Source of the DNA: JASSUD01 sp031963405
GTDB lineage: Bacteria; Pseudomonadota; Gammaproteobacteria; Burkholderiales; Burkholderiaceae
Assembly (NCBI GenBank): GCA_031963405.1
Contig: JASSUJ010000001.1
Coordinates: forward strand, 310,001-374,000
Direction: 5' to 3'
DNA: 64,000 bases
Both the position numbers and the translations under genes were made by a program. The notes beneath the pieces are model-generated. The model did not search any database. It was not told the origin of the DNA and was given only the letters and a program-made list of their open reading frames with translations. This document shows, piece by piece, positions 1 through 8,910 of the stretch. Every line of letters starts with the position of its first letter. The first letter of the stretch is position 1.

Positions 1-3000
1 TTAATCCGCCCGTCTTCACCGAGTTCCGGCTTCAGATCTAATAGCTGCCAATTGCTGCCAGCATTCACCGTGCGTACTAGGCGATGCTGCGTGTCATAGG
101 TGGTGGTCAGTAACGTGCCTTCTGCTCCCCCGATCCATGCATGCGAAGGATCAAGAACAAAAATCGCCCGCAATTCAGTATCAAAAACTTGCTTGGTATC
201 AAGAGAAAGTGGAGTCCAAGTTACACCGCCGTCTTTGGTATAGAGAATCGTCCCTGCTTCACTGACTAGCCAACCCTTGTCAGCATCTAAAAAGGCAACG
301 TCATTGATAGGGTGTGTGCCCAGCTCTGGAATCGCTTGCGCTTGCCATGTCGTGCCGCCATCCCATGTGCGCAACAGCGTATGCGTTTGGGTATCTTTTA
401 TTGTGAGCAAGCAACCATTTGACGCGCCGATCCAACCATGCCACGCATCGACCATAGATATGCTCCATAGATCGATATCCACATCGACGGGCGCATTCGC
501 AATGCGGGTCAAGTTACTGCCCCCATCCAAAGTGCGCAGGATGGTTCCTTTTTCGCTGACTAGCCAGCCGTTATAGGGGTCAACAAACCCAATATCGCGG
601 ATAGGGCCTTCACATAATTCAGGGATCGCTCGTTCTTGCCAGGTCACGCCACCGTTGCGCGTACGCACTAGTACATGCGCGCCGGCGTCATCCATCTTCA
701 GCACCGACCACGCTGAACCGCCAATCCAACCGTGCGTAGCGTCGAGCATGAACAGGCTCCACACATTAACGCCTGAAATCGGATGTTTCAGACCTGACCA
801 ATTTTCTCCACCATCGGTGGTATGAAAGATCATGCCTTTTTCGCCGACCAACCAGCCATTTGTACTATCGGTGAACACGACATCATGAATCGTGCCTTGC
901 AAACCTGTGCTCGCCGGCATTTGCCAGTCTGCGCCAGCATTCGTGGTGCGTCTTAGTGTCAGTTTTCCTTCGTCACGCAACGCTAACAAGCCACCTGCCG
1001 TTGCGCCGATCCATCCATGCCAAGGATCGAACATGAAAATGCTTTGTAAATTGGCATCTGTTAATGGATTCGAAAGCGTCTCCCATTTCTTGCCACCATC
1101 AGCGGTATAAAAAATTTCTTTATCGCTGATCAGCCAAGCATGGGTTTGATCGATGAAATTAAAATCGCGCAGCGGACGATGATTGAGGTTGGGTAATTTT
1201 TGTTCTTGCCAACTTAACCCGCCATCCTGTGTGGATAAAATGCCGTCAAGGGCGCCTGTGTTGTCAGGTTTATCTTTGACGATCTTCGCCCATCCTGTTT
1301 TGCCATCCGCGAAATGGAGTTGATCAATTTTTACTGCGTGTGCTAAAGGCGAACAAGGTATCCATGTTATGCCGTAATCGGTTGAGTGATAGACCACAGC
1401 GGCGCCTTCCTTTTCACCACCAATCCAGCCCCTTGCCCTATCGTCAAACGTGATTCGATGCAAGGTCGCTGATTGATCCGCGAAAGGCTGTTTACCCCAA
1501 TTTATCCCACCATCAGGGCTGCGCATAATTACGCCTTGCTCACCAATGGCTAAGCCCAAATTAAACGCAGGTCCTTCAAAGTAAACGTCATGCAGCCGCC
1601 CTCCTTCAGGGACAGCAACTGGCTTGCTGGTAGTTCCGTTGATCTGAATCAGCGTGTCATTGGCATCGGCAATGCACCAACATTCTTCTGCACTGCGCGC
1701 CAACACTCGCGTATTTGCCCATAGCTTAGGTGTGTCAATAAATAACCAGTTTTGCCCGCCGTCTGCGGTTTTGATGACATTAACTGTTCCATTGTCTTTG
1801 GATGCAATCGCCCAACCATGCGTTTCATCGACGAAGCGTAGGTGTTTGATCGTCACGTCTTTGATTTGGGGCGATGATAGATTGAGCCATTGACCCGGCT
1901 CTTTATTGCTGGCACTTAACCAACCCGTTTGCGCATCTACGAAGCTGAGATGATCTAAGCGCGCAGTGTCCTCTAGCGCTTTGGCCGTCCAACTCCGCCC
2001 ACCATCCGTAGTGGAGTAGATAACGCCAGATGCCGCATCGCCCCCGGTGATCCAACCATGGTTTGCATCAAAGAAATGCACGCGCAACAGCGTTGCATTT
2101 TTTGTTAGAAATGATTGCTGCTGCCAGCTTTGACCGCCATTCTCGCTTTTCAGTAATGTGCCTTTGGCACCTACAGCCCAGCCGATTTCTCCAAAAAAGC
2201 ACAGGTCATACAAGCGCCCATTTGACACGTCATGTACGGTTTCTTGCCCGTCTTTGATTTGGATTAGCTGTCCTATCTCATTGCCAATACCCCAACACTC
2301 ATTGCGTCCTTTGGCAAATATGCGAGAGCGAGAAAAGAGAGGAGTATTTGTGACTACAGACCACGAGATACCACTATCGGTGCTTTGCAGAAGTTGGCTA
2401 GTGCCATCTTTTTTCTGTGCCTTAGCCCACCCATGGCATTTATCGACAAAATGGAGGCTCTTGATAGTGAAGTCTTGGTCGTAGTCGTTAGGCAGCGCGC
2501 GCCATTGCCCTAGTTCACCGACTTGCGCTCTAGCCCATCCATTTTGAGTATCCACAAAATGGAGTAGGTCAATCTGCGCCGCATGCTCCAACGGGATAAT
2601 ATGCGGCGTCCATGTCCCCCCCCCATTTGAAGTGAGATAGACGGTGCCGACACCTTGATTCTCACCACTGATCCAGCCCGTTTGCGGGTCTTGGAACGTA
2701 ACACGATGCAATGTTGCGGATGCGTCCACAAAAGGTTGTTTGTCCCAGTTTGTGCCAGCATTGATACTTCTCATAACAGTACCTTGGTCACCGACTGCCA
2801 AGATGAATGCGGGTTCGACAATGCAAACGTCGCGCAGCCGCCCTCCTCCGGGAACGGAAATCGTTGTACCCGTAGCTCCCTTGATTTGGATCAATGTGTC
2901 GTTTGCGTCTGCAATACACCAACACTCTTCTACACCACGTGCAAACACCCGCGTATTCGCCCATAGCTTAGTAGGCGTCTCGATAGATATCCAGGTTTGC

Positions 3001-4490
3001 CCGCCGTCCGCAGTCTTAATGACGTTAACCGTTCCATTGTCTTTAGATGAAATCGCCCAACCATGTTTTTCATCGACGAAGTGCAGCTGCTTAATCGCAA
3101 CATCAGTCGCATTGACCACGCCCTCTGCTGAAGACAAAGGCGGTAACAACTGCCATTGATCTTGCTGGCTACCTAAGGTGCGCGCCCAACCCGTCTGCGC
3201 GTTGACAAAACCAAAGTGATCGATATATGAAGCATGGCCTTGGGAGCGGGTGGTCCAGGTTATGCCGCCATCGGTAGTCCGATACACGGCGCCGCCTTTT
3301 GCATCACCGCATCCAATCCAACCGTTTTTATCGTCAAAGAAAGAAACACGCAGGAAAGTTGCGCTTGAATTTGGAGAGGCTTGTTGTACCCAGTTTTTTC
3401 CGCCATCAGTGCTTTTCAAAAGCACGCCTTTGGCGCCTACAGCCCAGCCTGTATTTCCGATGAAGCAGATATCATGCAGTCGCCACTTGCCTGGCACTGC
3501 CACCACGGTTCCTTGCTTGGCCTTAATTTGAATCAGCTGCCCCAATTCATTGCCAATGCACCAGCATTCATCTGCCGCTTTAGCAAACACACGAGAGCGA
3601 TAAAAAATTGGCGCAGTATCTATCTTCGACCAGGTGACGCCACTGTCATCGGTTTGCAGAATCTGCAGCGGACCTTCCGTTGGTTGCGCTATGGCCCAGC
3701 CGTGGTGCCTATCGAAGAAATGTAGACACTCAATAGTAAGATCTGGATCGATGCTGGGCCCGGTTGGGAGCACCTTCCATCTGGTCAAATCACCGACTTG
3801 TGCTCTAGCCCATCCGTGGGTTGTATCGATAAAATTAAGGTGGTCGATTTCTGCTGCATGGTCTAACGGAATCTGTGGCGTCCAGTTTGTACCGCCATTT
3901 GTCGTGCGGTAAACGGTGCCCGTGTCATTACTTTTCCCACCGATCCAGCCATTTTTGTCATCTTCAAATACGACACGCAATAGGGTCGCTTTTGCGTCAG
4001 GAGCGGTTTGTTTTGTCCAATTTTTACCGCCGTCCACGCTCTTTATCACTGCACCTTGTTCACCAACGGCCCAACCAATTTGGTTAACAAAGCACACATC
4101 GTGCAACTGTAGATCGATTGGCGTATCGCATTCACGTTGATAGACATGCTTGCCTTTGATTTGCAGCAAGGTTCCTTTTTTAGCACCGATACACCAACAC
4201 TCATCAGGCGCTCTGGCAAACATGCGCGCATCTTTAGCAATCTGATTGTCTTTAATCTGCACGCCTCCTTTGCCCTCGATTTGCAGTGCTATCTTGGCCC
4301 ATGTAATGCCGCCATCGCTGCTACGCAGCATATCGATGCTGCCATCTGCTGCTTGTGCTTGTGCCCAGCCATGCATCTCATCGACAAAATGCAGATACTT
4401 GATCGTAAATTCGGGGTTGTAATCAGGTAATGCATGCCAGCCTTCTTGACCATCTGCGCCTTCTGAGACACTGAAGACCTCACTCTCCGT
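1..4490 (-). repeat. Higher-order propeller repeats, about 620-640 bp period
   Basis: Within the TcA-propeller gene an 'ECW(C/G)I' motif recurs at about nt 4200, 3570, 2920, 2300 and 1680, so one super-unit is about 620-640 bp (about 210 residues). Units alternate in similarity: the 1680 and 2920 copies share 'ECWCIADANDTLIQI', while the 2300 and 3570 copies share 'GN(E)xGQLIQIK'. This implies duplication of a two-unit block of about 1.25 kb. The leftmost part (1 to about 1600) has simpler, shorter repeats. Confidence 0.75.
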
Positions 4491-6647
4491 CGGCACCTCT
4501 TTGATAAGCCCTTGCTCATCGACGAGCGCCTCTAGAGCTTTCATCCAGTCAATGCGCTTTACGTTACCGTGCTCATCAGCTAATTCTTCAGTAGGTAAAC
4601 CACTTTGGGCAAAGCGTTCGGCAGACAGACAAACGGCCTGGACTTGCTGGCCCAGCTCTTGAGCAAAACGCACTAGCTCTTCAGTTTCGACTGGGAATTC
4701 TTCAGCGAGACCCAACGCATGCTCGACAGCGAGCGGCGACATCGTATGCGACTGTAGCCAGTCGACCAACGCTTCGGCAGTCAGCATGGCGCTAAAAACA
4801 TCGACTTCACCCTTTTTGTAAGGAGTCGCTTTGATAATGGCTTCTGTCCATTTAGGGTTTACCGACTTCAAGATGCGCAACAATGCTTGTCCTTCGCGCA
4901 CGTTATAGCCAAATAAACGAGGCAAAGCGACCAGCCGATACAAGGCAGAGAAAATGGGTAGCGTGCGCTGTAATTTACCTTCTGGGATATCGGGAGCATC
5001 CTCCACAATCGAGCCAATCAACGCAAGCTCTTCTGCCTTAATCTTCAAGCCAGCGCAGAGGGTTTGCACGGTTGCAGTAGTACTATCGGCATAAAGAAAA
5101 TCGCTCCCATCTACAGGCAGTTCATCGCGCACGCCAGCGACCGCACCGAACAATTGATCATAGAATGGCGTATCGTTACCGGCAGCATAGGGGTTCAGTT
5201 GCCAGATCAAAGCGCAAAACGGCTCCGGCTTTATCCGATAGCGCTCGCGCCAGCGCTTAAACAGACCCACTGCTCGCACGCTGCGATCATCCAATGCAAG
5301 GTCCCGCCCAAATGCTAGGTAGCTTGCTTGCGTGGCCGCTCTAATCATCCAATCGATTCGATCAAATGGCACTTCGGTCCAACGTTGCAAACGAATCAGT
5401 TTGTTGATCTTCCATAGATTTCTGGCATTCAATCCAGTAATCGCGTCCTCAGATGAGCTGATTGGCGTACCCGAGCCTGAATTAATATAGGCAGAGCCAT
5501 ATAGCAGGCGCAGATCGTTTGGACTTTCTGGGTTTTTGATCGCAGACGAGCGCTTAGGTTTGTAATTACCTTGTGAGAGCAAGGCATCGAGTTCACTACC
5601 GATTAAGCTGGTTGCCTCCAAAAAGCGGGAAACGCTGCTCAAATTTTGGACCATCGTGCCGCTAGGGTCAGTAACCTTTAGCTCAAATAGACCGAAGTTC
5701 GTCCACAAGAAAGCAGCTTTATTGGCTTCAGCATCAGGCTCTGCCTCAACTATCAGAGTATGTGCCCCTTCACTAAGCTGACTCGACGCCAACAAAGCAC
5801 GGGCTTGCGTGTCTGAATCACTCCCGAGCGGGAAATAAGGCGCAACGGTGTCTGCCTGCTGAATCACCCGCCCCAAGTCTGTTTTCTGCTCTTGCAGCAC
5901 TAGACTGATTTGTTTCATCCAAAGATCAAACGGCAATTGGAACGGGTACCGTGTCGTAGCCATTACGTCGTCTACTACTACGCTCCCGTCACCTTTCTGA
6001 ATGGCTTTGTCTAATATTTCAAGAACCAGCGAGAGCGTCGGAATCTCTTGGTAAGTGCTTTGCTCATCAATGACCAATTCTTTGAGGTCGGTGCGGCGCA
6101 TATCGAGTGTGATCGCGCCTTCTTTGTCAACTGCTACTGCCTCTAGCAGACAAGCGAGCTTGTACAAATCCACCACATAATGCACAGGAGAAGTCTTCGC
6201 CTCGATCGCGCCTGGCTTGCACATTGAAGTCCAATCGTCGTCAGGAAATTGCCCTTGGTAAGTAGGTATATCTACCAACGCTAATGGCTGCGCCAATTCA
6301 CCTTCTGCGGCCGGCGCCATCGCTCTTCGCGACTGCGTATTTGCTACTTGGCGAGATAGATGCAGTAGCTGATTGGCATAACTGACAGCAAGCGTATGCA
6401 TATCAGCTGGTTCCGCGTCGGCGACCGGAGAGGAAGCTGCCTTCTCTACTGAGGAACCTCCCCCTTCTACTGCGGAATAGTATTGAGTGACGAATTGTTC
6501 GCGCGGCAACCTAGCAATATCAAACACTGAGGCAAAGCCCAATTTGGCTAGCCTAGCAGAGCTATCTTTATCCCCAGCAACAGCTTGAAGCAAACGAGAA
6601 GTAGCCGATTTGGCTGAAGTGCGACGAGTAGTATCAGACTTTTTCAT
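1..6647 (-). CDS. TcA-like N-terminal region fused to Ycf48/BNR-type propeller array (3' end outside window)
   Basis: The frame is open from an ATG at 6647 through the left edge, giving at least 2215 residues; the stop is outside the window. A purine-rich AAGGGG lies about 10 nt before the ATG. Residues 1 to about 720 resemble the N-terminal part of Tc toxin A subunits (VRP1/TcA shell): an early 'FDIARLPREQF' matches 'FDIVRIPRQQF' of the TcA gene at 16849, and 'LWKINKLIRLQRW' is also TcA-like. From about residue 720 onward (nt 4490 to 1) the protein consists of repeats with the pattern HGW(I/A)-x-DGG-x-x-W, as in Ycf48/BNR propellers. No channel or TcB-binding region is visible. The role is unknown: a toxin shell carrying a large binding propeller, or a surface adhesin, are both possible. 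The TcA homology is reliable; the function is inferred. Confidence 0.8.
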   Translation of the reverse strand, partial: MKKSDTTRRTSAKSATSRLLQAVAGDKDSSARLAKLGFASVFDIARLPREQFVTQYYSAVEGGGSSVEKAASSPVADAEPADMHTLAVSYANQLLHLSRQVANTQSRRAMAPAAEGELAQPLALVDIPTYQGQFPDDDWTSMCKPGAIEAKTSPVHYVVDLYKLACLLEAVAVDKEGAITLDMRRTDLKELVIDEQSTYQEIPTLSLVLEILDKAIQKGDGSVVVDDVMATTRYPFQLPFDLWMKQISLVLQEQKTDLGRVIQQADTVAPYFPLGSDSDTQARALLASSQLSEGAHTLIVEAEPDAEANKAAFLWTNFGLFELKVTDPSGTMVQNLSSVSRFLEATSLIGSELDALLSQGNYKPKRSSAIKNPESPNDLRLLYGSAYINSGSGTPISSSEDAITGLNARNLWKINKLIRLQRWTEVPFDRIDWMIRAATQASYLAFGRDLALDDRSVRAVGLFKRWRERYRIKPEPFCALIWQLNPYAAGNDTPFYDQLFGAVAGVRDELPVDGSDFLYADSTTATVQTLCAGLKIKAEELALIGSIVEDAPDIPEGKLQRTLPIFSALYRLVALPRLFGYNVREGQALLRILKSVNPKWTEAIIKATPYKKGEVDVFSAMLTAEALVDWLQSHTMSPLAVEHALGLAEEFPVETEELVRFAQELGQQVQAVCLSAERFAQSGLPTEELADEHGNVKRIDWMKALEALVDEQGLIKEVPTESEVFSVSEGADGQEGWHALPDYNPEFTIKYLHFVDEMHGWAQAQAADGSIDMLRSSDGGITWAKIALQIEGKGGVQIKDNQIAKDARMFARAPDECWCIGAKKGTLLQIKGKHVYQRECDTPIDLQLHDVCFVNQIGWAVGEQGAVIKSVDGGKNWTKQTAPDAKATLLRVVFEDDKNGWIGGKSNDTGTVYRTTNGGTNWTPQIPLDHAAEIDHLNFIDTTHGWARAQVGDLTRWKVLPTGPSIDPDLTIECLHFFDRHHGWAIAQPTEGPLQILQTDDSGVTWSKIDTAPIFYRSRVFAKAADECWCIGNELGQLIQIKAKQGTVVAVPGKWRLHDICFIGNTGWAVGAKGVLLKSTDGGKNWVQQASPNSSATFLRVSFFDDKNGWIGCGDAKGGAVYRTTDGGITWTTRSQGHASYIDHFGFVNAQTGWARTLGSQQDQWQLLPPLSSAEGVVNATDVAIKQLHFVDEKHGWAISSKDNGTVNVIKTADGGQTWISIETPTKLWANTRVFARGVEECWCIADANDTLIQIKGATGTTISVPGGGRLRDVCIVEPAFILAVGDQGTVMRSINAGTNWDKQPFVDASATLHRVTFQDPQTGWISGENQGVGTVYLTSNGGGTWTPHIIPLEHAAQIDLLHFVDTQNGWARAQVGELGQWRALPNDYDQDFTIKSLHFVDKCHGWAKAQKKDGTSQLLQSTDSGISWSVVTNTPLFSRSRIFAKGRNECWGIGNEIGQLIQIKDGQETVHDVSNGRLYDLCFFGEIGWAVGAKGTLLKSENGGQSWQQQSFLTKNATLLRVHFFDANHGWITGGDAASGVIYSTTDGGRSWTAKALEDTARLDHLSFVDAQTGWLSASNKEPGQWLNLSSPQIKDVTIKHLRFVDETHGWAIASKDNGTVNVIKTADGGQNWLFIDTPKLWANTRVLARSAEECWCIADANDTLIQINGTTSKPVAVPEGGRLHDVYFEGPAFNLGLAIGEQGVIMRSPDGGINWGKQPFADQSATLHRITFDDRARGWIGGEKEGAAVVYHSTDYGITWIPCSPLAHAVKIDQLHFADGKTGWAKIVKDKPDNTGALDGILSTQDGGLSWQEQKLPNLNHRPLRDFNFIDQTHAWLISDKEIFYTADGGKKWETLSNPLTDANLQSIFMFDPWHGWIGATAGGLLALRDEGKLTLRRTTNAGADWQMPASTGLQGTIHDVVFTDSTNGWLVGEKGMIFHTTDGGENWSGLKHPISGVNVWSLFMLDATHGWIGGSAWSVLKMDDAGAHVLVRTRNGGVTWQERAIPELCEGPIRDIGFVDPYNGWLVSEKGTILRTLDGGSNLTRIANAPVDVDIDLWSISMVDAWHGWIGASNGCLLTIKDTQTHTLLRTWDGGTTWQAQAIPELGTHPINDVAFLDADKGWLVSEAGTILYTKDGGVTWTPLSLDTKQVFDTELRAIFVLDPSHAWIGGAEGTLLTTTYDTQHRLVRTVNAGSNWQLLDLKPELGEDGRI

Positions 6648-7850
6648 GCGAAAAAACCCCTTCTTTTTAAAAAATAAGTTCAGCGATACCGCGCGTATGC
6701 ATAGGCCTACGCTACAAGACGTGATTTGTTTTTTGCCACTCGTTTCTGATCCAAACCTCAACAGACGTCGAAAACATCGCGCCCTACCAAAAAGGAATGG
6801 GTATACCCAAAATAAGCAGCGTATTACGGCCCATCAGCCTGCTAAATAAATGCAGTGTGATGGTATGAAGGAAGATAAATAAAGGAGGGATATAAATAGG
6901 AAAAATATGCGTAGAAAATGGCTTTCTTGCAATTAATATATATTTTTAACTTTATTTTAAAGTTATTATTTTTCATTCTTATATCTTATTATTTATATTA
7001 ATACAAAAATCAGCAAACTTTAACTCAGTTAGCGATCTTTTCACAAATAGATAAAGATTGAGATCTATTATCAGGCGGCCTAAAAAATTATCATGTACTT
7101 TGTATACACGCCATTTCTTGGTTTCAGCCTCTAAAATCGATAATCTTTTAGATATTGATGAAATGAGCTCTACTAATACTGGATCTTCAGCCTGCCTCCC
7201 ATAAATTACATGTATTTTTATTTATCTATGCAACGTTTAGATTTTCCAAATTATCTATCTCGTTGGCTTAGGCGTATAAGAACATAAAATAAAGATTAAT
7301 TTATCTAGGTAATTTACCTATGTCTTTTCATTTATATAAAAAATGGGCTATCCACATTAGGAATAATCTTATAAATAATTGATCATATTAAATGAGAGCT
7401 AAATAAAGTGAGAACCAAGTTTGAGGAATTGAGTGGATATTGCAGAGTACGCAGTGCAGTTACTCTAGCGGTGGATTATTCCTGACAGCGCGGATAAGGC
7501 TGTTCTGATGGCGAAATCTGCGTTGATGAATGCAAGACTGTCTTAAGGTTTAAAAATCATGCAAAAAGCGCCCCCTCATAAAAAGCAACAGCAACGGACT
7601 AGCGTTGCGCGTGCTCAAAGGTGGCAAGCTGATTCATCAAAGCCCTCGTTTACACACACAGCAACATTTGCAAAAGAATTGCAAACAACTCTTAATTAAG
7701 CTGAATACGGAAGCGCATTAGCCTCAAATCTATTTTTATCGATAAATGGAAGTGCAGCACGGGGAGGCTACCCCCCCCTCGGTTTGAATTATGCCAAGCT
7801 AGCGCTAACGTGCTATTACGCTCGGTTTTAAGCCACATCGAGATAAGCTA
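6648..7850. other. AT-rich gene-poor stretch with a possible ORF relic
   Basis: This stretch separates the TcA-propeller start from the WD40 relic. It is visibly AT-rich between 6900 and 7400. On the minus strand a frame is open from 7221 down to a stop at 6979-6981 (80 codons) but has no start codon; its product is unrecognised and looks like the 3' end of a lost gene. No RNA gene or clear promoter was recognised. Confidence 0.4.
7559..7699 (+). CDS. Possible small hypothetical protein (46 aa)
   Basis: An ATG at 7559 preceded by AAGG about 10 nt upstream opens a 46-codon frame ending in TAA at 7697. The product is Gln/Lys/Arg-rich at its N-terminus and ends with 'FAKELQTTLN'. It is not recognised. 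It lies among relics and could be a fragment rather than a gene. Confidence 0.2.
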   Translation: MQKAPPHKKQQQRTSVARAQRWQADSSKPSFTHTATFAKELQTTLN

Positions 7851-8316
7851 ATCTGGATAGCCTTCTCCCGTTAGGCAGGTAGTGTGAATACCGATGCTTT
7901 GCCTCTTTCCGTCAGCAAGAATGACGATTGCTCCTGCAAAGCCTGGCGCGGCCCTCCTGTCACGCCGCGTTGCTTGAGTAACTGCGTATTCGTTTCGCTG
8001 AGTCCGACAACACCTTGAATGGACATACCTGGCAGCGTTAATGTCGTTTGTGCGGATGCCCATCCCACTGTAACGTCACCCGGCATATATCACCTTCGCG
8101 ATGCACTTGCCAAAGGCGTACCACTTTGTCGCTACTTCCCGTTATCAGCCAAAACCCTTTTTCGGTTGTCTGCCAAGCAACAGAATTGACGGCCCCTTTA
8201 AAACCTTGGATCACGGCCAAACATTTGCCTGAGGTGGTCGACCACAGCCACACTGCCCCGTCCTCGGACCCCGACGCTAACATTTGACCATCTTCCGACA
8301 GCGCGACATCTTTCAC
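7850..8316 (-). pseudogene. Relic of the C-terminal end of a NACHT-WD40 protein, frameshifted
   Basis: Two overlapping minus-strand frames (8316-8038 and 8086-7871) together match the end of the NACHT-WD40 protein encoded at 38560-33056. The first carries two WD40 blades ('LASGSEDGAVWLW' and 'SSDKVVRLWQV'). The second carries the same post-propeller tail seen in the intact gene: 'GMSIQGVVGL...LLKQRG' here against 'GTSIEGVRGV...LLKQRG' there. A frameshift near 8080 separates them. The upstream (N-terminal) side is cut by IS110-like sequence. This shows that at least one more member of the NACHT-WD40 family once stood here. Confidence 0.75.
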
Positions 8317-8339
8317 CCATCACAGCTTGCTGCCTGACT

Positions 8340-8600
8340 GATTTGTTGGTCTTGATATAAGGCTTAACGAACTGAGAAGCCAGCAGCTTCAACGTGCAGC
8401 TTGCACTTTATAGCTTACGTGCCCAGTAGTGGGTGCTACCGTAGGTCTCTATGCCACTTAAGCAAATTGAAAGGTTGACGAAGAATTTCACCATCTGGTC
8501 GCGGCGCAACTGCTGCTTAATAAGGACCTTGCCAAACTCATTGATTCCATGCAGCTGGAATATAGTTTTTTGCCAAATCAATACCGACTTGTAGCCGCCT
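8340..8600 (-). mobile_element. IS110-family transposase relic (N-terminal part)
   Basis: On the minus strand the translation, with frameshifts, contains 'VGIDLAK', 'FQLHGINEFGKV', 'LRRDQM', 'GSTHYWARKL' and 'QFVKPYIKTNKS'. This is the order of conserved blocks at the N-terminus of IS110-family transposases. Stops and shifts interrupt it and the C-terminal Ser-containing domain is missing. It abuts the WD40 relic and may have truncated that gene. Confidence 0.7.
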
Positions 8601-8739
8601 TCGTCTCAGATGCTTCTGCCTGTTCAATGGGTTAGATTGAATTCCCGTTTTCTAAACTCAAAGCCCTGCTATGAAAAGCCGCTATCTGGCAGGCCTGACC
8701 ATTCGGCACATGGTCAACACTAACCCATAAAGATAAAAA

Positions 8740-8905
8740 TTAAGCCAACACTGGTTGATCACGCTGGCTGGATGTACTGTCGGACGGTGCTTGATCAAAT
8801 TGCCTACCATTCTGCTTGTGCCAAAGCTCAGCGTATTCACCGTGTTGCGCTAGCAGGCTCTGATGCGTACCGGATTCCACAATAGCGCCTTTCTCCGTAC
8901 TTCCG
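8740..8905 (-). pseudogene. C-terminal tail of an ABC exporter (relic)
   Basis: Minus-strand codons ending at the TAA at 8740-8742 read 'GAIVESGTHQSLLAQ', 'GEYAELWHKQ' and a short hydrophilic tail. This is the characteristic end of ABC-transporter nucleotide-binding domains of the MsbA/ATM1 type, after the H-loop. Nothing upstream of it survives, because the similarity stops at the 3' end of the TcA gene at 8911. The junction is probably a recombination breakpoint. Confidence 0.65.
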
Positions 8906-8910
8906 GCTTT

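Noticed and set aside
2158..3159. Several 80-140-codon plus-strand ORFs in 0.2-4.4 kb
   Set aside because: They lie opposite the open TcA-propeller frame, whose translation is coherent and repeat-structured throughout.
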